Assembly: GCA_026537415.1 (NCBI GenBank)
Contig: JAFNMF010000001.1
Span: 124,610-188,609, forward strand
Origin: Acetobacteraceae bacterium B3987
GTDB taxonomy: Bacteria; Pseudomonadota; Alphaproteobacteria; Acetobacterales; Acetobacteraceae
Reading direction: 5' to 3'
DNA length: 64,000 nt
A program made the position numbers and the translations under genes. Under the pieces are notes generated by a model that worked only from the letters and a program-made list of their open reading frames with translations, made no database searches and was not told the DNA's origin. Positions 61,366 through 64,000 of this stretch are shown in pieces (the first letter of the stretch is position 1; every line of letters begins with the position of its first letter).

Positions 61366-64000
61366 TTAGCCTTCCGCCAGTGTCTTACGGATCATGGCAA
61401 ACACGGCATCAGCAGCCGGTTCGGAGCCACCAGCCTGCGCCATGTCCGGGCGACCACCACCACCTTTGCCACCCATCAGGGCGGAGGCTTCACGGGCCAG
61501 CTTCACGGCATCGAAACGGTCCGTCAGGTCCTTGCTGACAGCAATGACGATGCTGCCCCGGTCATTGGCACCGGAGATCAGAGCCACGACGCCAGAGGAA
61601 ATCTGCTTCAGCAGGCCATCTGCTAGCCCTTTGAGGTCCTTGGGATTCACCTCCTCAAGGAAGCGGGCAGCCAGCGTGATGCCATTGACGGTCTCGCTGG
61701 AGGCAGACCCTTCCCCTGTGGCCAGCTTGTGTTGGAGAGAGGAAATCTGGGCATTCAGAGCCTTGCGCTCTTCCAGCAGGGCGGCCAGACGGGCGGGAGC
61801 CTCGGCAGGTGTGACCTTCAGCAGGGCGGCCATTTCGGCAAGGCGGTCCTCACTGGTACGCATGGTCTGCTCGGCAGCAGCCCCGCAGACGGCTTCGATA
61901 CGGCGAACACCGGAAGACACACCCGTTTCGGAGATAATGCGGAAGAGGCCGATCTCACCAAGACGGTTCACATGCGTACCGCCGCAGAGTTCGATGGAGT
62001 AAGCCTGACGGTTCTTCTCATCCTCATTGCCCATGAAGACGACACGGACCTCATCGCCATATTTCTCTCCAAAGAGAGCCATGGCACCGCTTTCAATGGC
62101 CTGTTCCTGCGTCATCAGGCGGGTTTCAACTGTGCTGTTCTGGCGGATGCGGGCATTCACCTCAGCCTCAATGGCTCGCAGTTCCTCATCGGTCAGAGGG
62201 CGAGGCTGGCTGATGTCGAAACGCAGACGGTCCGGTGTGTTCAGGCTGCCCTTCTGTGTAACATGCTCACCAATATGGCGGCGTAGGGCCTCATGCAGCA
62301 GATGGGTTGCGGAGTGGTGTCCCCGCACGGCAGTGCGGCGGGCATGGTCGATTTCGGCATGAACATCCATGCCCGGCTTGAGCGTACCTTCCAGGATACG
62401 GCCATAATGAACGATCAAGGAGCCGTTCTTCTTCTGCGTATCGGTGATTTCTACCCGCAGGCCAGGGCCTGTCAGAGTGCCGTGATCGCCGACCTGACCA
62501 CCACTTTCCCCATAGAAGGGAGACTGGTTGAGCAGAATGGCGACTTCATCACCCATCTTGGCCTCGGCCAGCTCATCACTCCCCCGGAAGATGGCCTGAA
62601 CCTGAGCATCAGCAGCTTCGCTTACATAGCCGAGGAACTCGGTTCCGCCGAAACGGTCACGGGCATCGAACCAGACAGTTTCCACTGCACTGTCACCGGA
62701 GCCAACCCAAGCAGCACGGGCACGCTGACGCTGCTCTGCCATAGCACTCTCGAAGCCAGCTTCATCAACCTTATGACCTCGTTCACGCAGCACATCCTGC
62801 GTCAGGTCCAGCGGGAAGCCGAACGTATCATAGAGCTTGAAGGCCACATCACCGGGGAGCTGCCCGTTGCTGGAGAGGCGACCCATTTCATCTTCCAGTA
62901 GAGCCATGCCACGGCCCAGCAGGGCGGAAAAGCGTTCTTCTTCGCCCTTCATGGTCTCGGTGATAAGGGCTTTGTGTTGGTTCAGCTCAGGGTAAGCATG
63001 GCCCATCTGCTGGATGAGAGCGGGGAGGAGACGGTAGAAGACAGGCTCTTTTGCCCCCATCAGGTGAAGGTGACGCATGGCACGGCGCATGATGCGGCGC
63101 AGCACATAGCCTCGGCCCTCACGGGACGGTAGAACGCCATCGGAGATGAGGAAGGCCGTGGAGCGCAGATGATCGGCGACCACACGGTGGCTTGTCTTGA
63201 AGCGGCCATCTGCATCCTGTTTCAGCAGGTCGGCAGAGGCTTCAATGAGGGCACGGATCGTGTCCGTGTCGTAATTGTCCTTCTTGCCCTGCATGACGGC
63301 AGCGAAACGTTCCAGCCCCATGCCGGTATCAATGGAAGGATGAGGCAGGTTGGTGCGCTTACCTTCGCCTTCTTCAAAGAACTGCATGAAGACGAGATTC
63401 CAGATCTCGACAAAGCGGTCCCCATCTTCATCAGGGCTACCCGGAGGGCCACCGGCCACAGACGGGCCATGATCGTAGAAGATTTCGGAGGACGGACCAC
63501 AGGGGCCGGTATCGCCCATACGCCAGAAATTGTCAGATGTGGCGATGGGGATGATCTTATCATCCGAAAGGCCAGCAATTTTCTTCCAGAGTGAAGCGGC
63601 TTCGTGGTCGTCTGCATAAACAGTGACGAGTAGCTTCTCAGCAGGAATGTTGAAGCCTTTGGTCAACAGGTTCCACGCAAATTCAATAACCTCAGCCTTG
63701 AAGTAATCTCCGAAGCTGAAATTACCCATCATTTCAAAGAAAGTGTGATGGCGGGCCGTATAACCGACATTATCAAGATCATTATGCTTCCCACCAGCAC
63801 GGACGACCTTCTGGGCTGTTGTAGCCCGTTTGAAGGGAAGGGTTTCCTGCCCGGTAAAGACATTCTTGAAGGGCACCATTCCTGCATTAGTGAAGAGCAG
63901 GGACGGGTCGTTCTGCGGAACCAGAGAGGCCGACGGAAGAATACGGTGCCCGTGAGATTCAAAATATTGGAGGAATTGTGCGCGGATGTCGTTGGTACTG
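61366..64000 (-). CDS. alaS: Alanine--tRNA ligase (start codon just outside window)
   Basis: This class II synthetase charges tRNA-Ala and clears Ser- and Gly-tRNA-Ala. The frame is open to the right edge; the first visible residues ([18 protein letters not shown]) are almost the family N-terminus, so only one or two codons are missing. About 877 residues are visible. They include the catalytic core with [20 protein letters not shown], and the editing domain with HxxxH in [14 protein letters not shown] and CGGTH. A C-terminal C-Ala domain is rich in [17 protein letters not shown] strong terminator follows. Confidence 0.97.
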   Translation of the reverse strand, partial: STNDIRAQFLQYFESHGHRILPSASLVPQNDPSLLFTNAGMVPFKNVFTGQETLPFKRATTAQKVVRAGGKHNDLDNVGYTARHHTFFEMMGNFSFGDYFKAEVIEFAWNLLTKGFNIPAEKLLVTVYADDHEAASLWKKIAGLSDDKIIPIATSDNFWRMGDTGPCGPSSEIFYDHGPSVAGGPPGSPDEDGDRFVEIWNLVFMQFFEEGEGKRTNLPHPSIDTGMGLERFAAVMQGKKDNYDTDTIRALIEASADLLKQDADGRFKTSHRVVADHLRSTAFLISDGVLPSREGRGYVLRRIMRRAMRHLHLMGAKEPVFYRLLPALIQQMGHAYPELNQHKALITETMKGEEERFSALLGRGMALLEDEMGRLSSNGQLPGDVAFKLYDTFGFPLDLTQDVLRERGHKVDEAGFESAMAEQRQRARAAWVGSGDSAVETVWFDARDRFGGTEFLGYVSEAADAQVQAIFRGSDELAEAKMGDEVAILLNQSPFYGESGGQVGDHGTLTGPGLRVEITDTQKKNGSLIVHYGRILEGTLKPGMDVHAEIDHARRTAVRGHHSATHLLHEALRRHIGEHVTQKGSLNTPDRLRFDISQPRPLTDEELRAIEAEVNARIRQNSTVETRLMTQEQAIESGAMALFGEKYGDEVRVVFMGNEDEKNRQAYSIELCGGTHVNRLGEIGLFRIISETGVSSGVRRIEAVCGAAAEQTMRTSEDRLAEMAALLKVTPAEAPARLAALLEERKALNAQISSLQHKLATGEGSASSETVNGITLAARFLEEVNPKDLKGLADGLLKQISSGVVALISGANDRGSIVIAVSKDLTDRFDAVKLAREASALMGGKGGGGRPDMAQAGGSEPAADAVFAMIRKTLAEG

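Overview
This 64 kb window is a chromosomal, mostly housekeeping segment of an alphaproteobacterium. The gene content and protein style point to the acetic acid bacteria (Acetobacteraceae). The evidence is a leuA followed by mreBCD-mrdA-rodA, an argS-SPOR-scpA-scpB-tatB-tatC-serS block typical of alphaproteobacteria, a class II DAHP synthase, a SUV3-like RNA helicase and moderately high GC content. Gaps in otherwise conserved clusters (no nagZ and no tatA in the argS-serS block) would fit one of the small-genome acetic acid bacteria associated with insects or sugar, but this is inference. I saw no tRNA, rRNA, IS element, prophage or CRISPR array.

Layout. 1-493: C-terminal part of a cell-wall amidase. 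550-2255: leuA behind a 14-codon leucine-rich leader ORF and a strong hairpin, which look like a transcription attenuator. 2404-8513: the rod-shape and elongasome genes mreB, mreC, mreD, mrdA (PBP2) and rodA. 8604-12328: a LysE-type exporter facing glyS-glyQ. 12611-18468: a DUF2076 protein, a Rieske-flavoprotein fusion, a FemAB/BioF2-type acyltransferase behind a very AT-rich leader, and aspS. 18544-24168: a TonB-dependent siderophore receptor with a Fur-box-like palindrome, a nucleotidyltransferase, xth-erpA and a dGTPase. 24324-31592: argS, SPOR protein, scpA, scpB, tatB, tatC and serS. 31749-40704: a family lipoprotein, a SUV3-like helicase, fpr, gor, a first FUSC protein and a small secreted protein with YQD repeats. 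40810-45566: class II DAHP synthase behind a short ORF with two Trp codons, nicotinate phosphoribosyltransferase with a coupled acidic protein, and gltX. 45595-50325: a KirBac potassium channel, trmJ-cysS and a MATE exporter. 50620-55579: a four-gene tripartite efflux operon (YtcA-like, HlyD, FUSC, TolC-like). 55599-64000: an MFS exporter, rpsD, prfC, a beta-carbonic anhydrase coupled to a secreted EEP-family nuclease/phosphatase, and alaS running off the right edge.

Functionally the window combines translation (seven aminoacyl-tRNA synthetases, S4, RF3, TrmJ), cell-wall growth (amidase, MreBCD, PBP2, RodA, SPOR), chromosome segregation (ScpAB), Tat export, redox and iron metabolism (Fpr, Gor, ErpA, Rieske-AIF-like, TonB receptor) and several exporters. 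The most interesting non-coding signals are the leuA attenuator, the possible Trp leader before the DAHP synthase, a nested hairpin between fpr and gor, and the Fur-like site at the TonB receptor. No clearly new multi-gene system is visible. The least explained genes are the AT-rich-flanked acyltransferase, the lipoprotein at 31749, the YQD-repeat protein and the acidic protein coupled to the NAPRTase.
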